From NCBI GenBank assembly GCA_946060825.1, contig CAMGPO010000068.1:1-6551 (forward strand): a stretch of DNA of 6,551 nucleotides, written 5' to 3'. The stretch is from an uncultured Clostridia bacterium. Lineage in GTDB: Bacteria > Bacillota > Clostridia > Oscillospirales > Oscillospiraceae. Below are positions 5,432 through 6,551 of the stretch, one piece after another. How positions within the stretch are numbered: the stretch's first letter is position 1; each line of letters starts with the position of its first letter. Made by a program: the position numbers and the translations under genes. The notes beneath the pieces are model-generated. The model searched no databases. It worked only from the letters and a program-made list of their open reading frames with translations, and was not told the origin of the DNA.

Positions 5432-5449
5432 TGCGAATAAATATTCACA
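5432..5449 (+). promoter_or_regulatory. ARG box (ArgR/AhrC operator) of the arginine operon
   Basis: The 18-mer TGCGAATAAATATTCACA matches the classical ARG-box pattern wnTGAATwwwwATTCAnw at every specified position except one (C instead of T at position 3). It ends 7 bp before the argC -35 hexamer. ArgR/AhrC hexamers bound with arginine normally repress argC operons from such sites. A weaker copy (7 of 10 core bases) lies at 5369-5386, centred exactly 63 bp upstream, about six helical turns, which would suit cooperative binding. Confidence 0.75.
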
Positions 5450-5456
5450 CTCTCTC

Positions 5457-5485
5457 TTGACATTGGAAGAATCCGGAAATACAAT
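5457..5485 (+). promoter_or_regulatory. Promoter of the argC operon
   Basis: TTGACA (5457-5462, perfect consensus) and TACAAT (5480-5485, five of six) are separated by exactly 17 nt. Transcription would start near 5492, leaving a leader of about 46 nt before the argC ATG. The ARG box lies immediately upstream, consistent with arginine control. Confidence 0.8.
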
Positions 5486-5537
5486 AGACACACCTTATAC
5501 GACTCGATTTTTTCCAAGTGAAAGGGGTTTTCCACCC

Positions 5538-6467
5538 ATGACCAAGGTTTTCATTGACGGCAGTGCCGGCACCACTGGTCTGCGTATTCACGAACGGCTC
5601 TCCGCCCGCAGCGACCTCACGCTGGTGACGCTGCTGGAGGAGACGCGCAAGGATCTCCATGCCCGGCAGGACGCCATCAATAGCGCCGACATCGCCTTCC
5701 TCTGCCTGCCGGATGCCGCGGCGGTCGAGGCGGTCTCCCTGGTGGAGAACGATCACACCGCCATCATCGACACCTCGACGGCCCACCGCACCGCTCCGGG
5801 CTGGGTCTACGGCTTTCCGGAGCTTCCGGGCAAAAAGGAGGCAATCGCAGCCTCCAAGCGGATCGCCAACCCCGGCTGCCACGCCAGCGGCTTCATCGCC
5901 CTGGTAGCCCCGCTGGTGCTCGCCGGCCTGCTCGCTCCGGACACGGCTCTGACCTGCTTCTCCCTGACCGGCTACTCCGGCGGCGGCAAAAAGATGATCG
6001 CAGAATATGAAGCACCGGGCCGCTCTCCCCTGCTGAGTGCCCCGCGGCAGTACGGCCTCAGCCAGCAGCACAAGCATCTGCCCGAAATGGCAGCGGTCTG
6101 CGGTCTGACCGTTTCTCCGGCCTTCTGCCCCATTGTCGCCGATTTCTACAGCGGCATGGAGGTGACGGTTCCGGTATTCTCCAAAGACCTCAAGGGCGGC
6201 ATCGCTGACATCGCGGCGGTCTACCGACGGCTCTACAGCGGCCCCATCGTCCACTTCGACGGGGATGCGGCGGAAGGCGGCTTCCTCTCGGCGGCGGTAT
6301 TCTCCGGCCGGGACGATATGCAGATCACCGTCTCCGGTAACGCGGACCGCATCCTGCTCACAGCCCGGTTTGATAATCTGGGCAAAGGCGCCTCCGGCGC
6401 CGCCATTCAAAACATGAATCTTCTGCTCGGAGCCGGTGAGACCACCGGTCTGAACGTGGGAATATAA
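5538..6467 (+). CDS. argC: N-acetyl-gamma-glutamyl-phosphate reductase, short (type 2) form
   Basis: A 309-residue enzyme catalysing the NADPH-dependent reduction of N-acetyl-glutamyl-5-phosphate to N-acetyl-glutamate 5-semialdehyde, the third step of arginine synthesis (EC 1.2.1.38), in the cytoplasm. The N-terminus has the dinucleotide-binding motif GSAGTTG (8-14). The catalytic cysteine is Cys114 in IANPGCHASGF, preceded by DTSTAHR (78-84). GYSGGGKK (145-152) and HKHLPEM (178-184, with the probable catalytic His) follow, and the family-typical LGKGASGAAIQNMNL lies at 281-295. The length of about 310 residues and the GCHASGF form distinguish type 2 ArgC from the longer type 1 (about 345). 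The start at 5538 is chosen by homology to the family N-terminus and by AAAGGGG (5521-5527), 10 nt upstream; the in-frame ATG at 5457 lies on the -35 element and cannot be used from this promoter. First gene of an ArgR-controlled operon with argJ. Confidence 0.95.
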   Translation: MTKVFIDGSAGTTGLRIHERLSARSDLTLVTLLEETRKDLHARQDAINSADIAFLCLPDAAAVEAVSLVENDHTAIIDTSTAHRTAPGWVYGFPELPGKKEAIAASKRIANPGCHASGFIALVAPLVLAGLLAPDTALTCFSLTGYSGGGKKMIAEYEAPGRSPLLSAPRQYGLSQQHKHLPEMAAVCGLTVSPAFCPIVADFYSGMEVTVPVFSKDLKGGIADIAAVYRRLYSGPIVHFDGDAAEGGFLSAAVFSGRDDMQITVSGNADRILLTARFDNLGKGASGAAIQNMNLLLGAGETTGLNVGI

Positions 6468-6477
6468 GGAGGAGCTT

Positions 6478-6551
6478 ATGAAACTGATTTCCGGTGGCGT
6501 CTGCGCCGCATCCGGCTTTACTGCAAACGGCATCCACTGCGGCATCCGCAA
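6478..6551 (+). CDS. argJ: Glutamate N-acetyltransferase / ornithine acetyltransferase, N-terminal fragment (cut by window end)
   Basis: Only 24 complete codons are in the window. They read MKLISGGVCAASGFTANGIH and then CGIR, which fits the conserved ArgJ start (a GGV-x-A-x-GF-x-A-x-G-(I/V)-x-CGI pattern). ArgJ transfers the acetyl group from N-acetylornithine to glutamate, recycling it (and in bifunctional forms also uses acetyl-CoA); the full protein is usually about 390-410 residues and self-cleaves at an internal Thr that is outside this window. The ATG lies 10 nt after the argC stop, with AAGGAGG (6466-6472) overlapping that stop, so the two genes are co-transcribed and probably translationally coupled. 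The argC-argJ order is common in Clostridia and Bacillus. Confidence 0.88.
   Translation, partial: MKLISGGVCAASGFTANGIHCGIR

Larger units (their letters stand above)
5174..5537. other. Divergent AT-rich regulatory intergenic region between the MATE operon and argC
   Basis: 364 bp without a convincing gene, clearly richer in A+T than its flanks. It holds the leftward MATE promoter (5277-5305) and the rightward argC promoter (5457-5485). It also contains a strong ARG box (5432-5449), a weaker ARG-like site (5369-5386), a TTGATA-N5-TATCAA dyad (5316-5332) with related half-sites at 5250-5258 and 5382-5390, and an 8-bp inverted repeat AATATTTC/GAAATATT (5342-5349, 5364-5371). The leftward leader (about 5270-5174) carries a small GCCCG/CGGGC hairpin and a possible 17-codon ORF ending on the MATE start codon. 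Confidence 0.7.

Noticed and set aside
5457..6467. argC starting at the in-frame ATG 5457
   Set aside because: That ATG overlaps the -35 hexamer of the promoter and the extra 27 residues do not resemble ArgC.
5445..6551. Long leftward frame opposite argC
   Set aside because: argC is certain in the other strand (NPGCHASGF, GSAGTTG); this frame crosses the argC promoter and has no recognisable domain.
1..6551. CRISPR arrays, tRNA/rRNA genes, insertion sequences or attachment sites
   Set aside because: Looked for regularly spaced repeats, cloverleaf-like segments, transposase motifs and terminal inverted repeats; none seen.

Overview
This window looks like chromosomal DNA of a GC-rich, Gram-positive-type anaerobe, most plausibly a Clostridia/Oscillospiraceae-like gut bacterium. 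That placement is inferred from purine-rich AGGAGG-type ribosome binding sites, AT-rich sigma-A-type promoters set in GC-rich coding DNA, a lipoprotein solute-binding protein with an acidic linker, MATE transporters in tandem, a DUF2284 protein and a Nim-family flavoprotein. No 16S or other marker is present, so the taxonomy is a guess. There are seven convincing genes plus one small membrane-protein gene; the two edge genes are cut by the window.

Left part (1-1415, leftward). At the left edge is the first two-thirds of a branched-chain amino-acid-type ABC transporter substrate-binding lipoprotein, read leftward; its C-terminus and any permease/ATPase partners lie outside. Just upstream of it, on the same strand, is a 93-residue two-helix membrane protein of unknown function. 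It has a near-consensus promoter (TTGACT-17-TAAAAT), a good ribosome binding site and a hairpin region after its stop. The 216-bp gap 1200-1415 holds this promoter, a 26-nt imperfect palindrome and the 3' hairpin of the next operon.

Centre (1416-5305, leftward). A promoter at 5277-5305 (TTTACA-17-TATAAC) appears to drive four genes in a row, with gaps of 1, 15 and 10 nt: two different MATE-family multidrug/cation antiporters, a cysteine-rich DUF2284 metal-binding protein, and a Nim/pyridoxamine-phosphate-oxidase-like flavoprotein. A 10-bp perfect hairpin follows the last stop. The layout suggests a detoxification or stress operon (two exporters, a probable Fe-S/metal protein and a flavin reductase-like protein), but the shared substrate is unknown.

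Right part (5174-6551). A 364-bp AT-rich divergent intergenic region separates the MATE operon from a rightward arginine-biosynthesis operon. It contains both promoters, a strong ArgR/AhrC ARG box directly upstream of the argC -35 element, a weaker second ARG-like site, repeated TTGATA motifs and a possible 17-codon leader ORF for the MATE operon. The arginine operon starts with a short (type 2) argC, followed after 10 nt by the first 24 codons of argJ, which runs off the window.

Nothing here is a clearly new defence or mobile system. The most interesting items are the small membrane-protein gene with its dyads, the tandem-MATE/DUF2284/Nim operon, and the dense regulatory region between it and argC.
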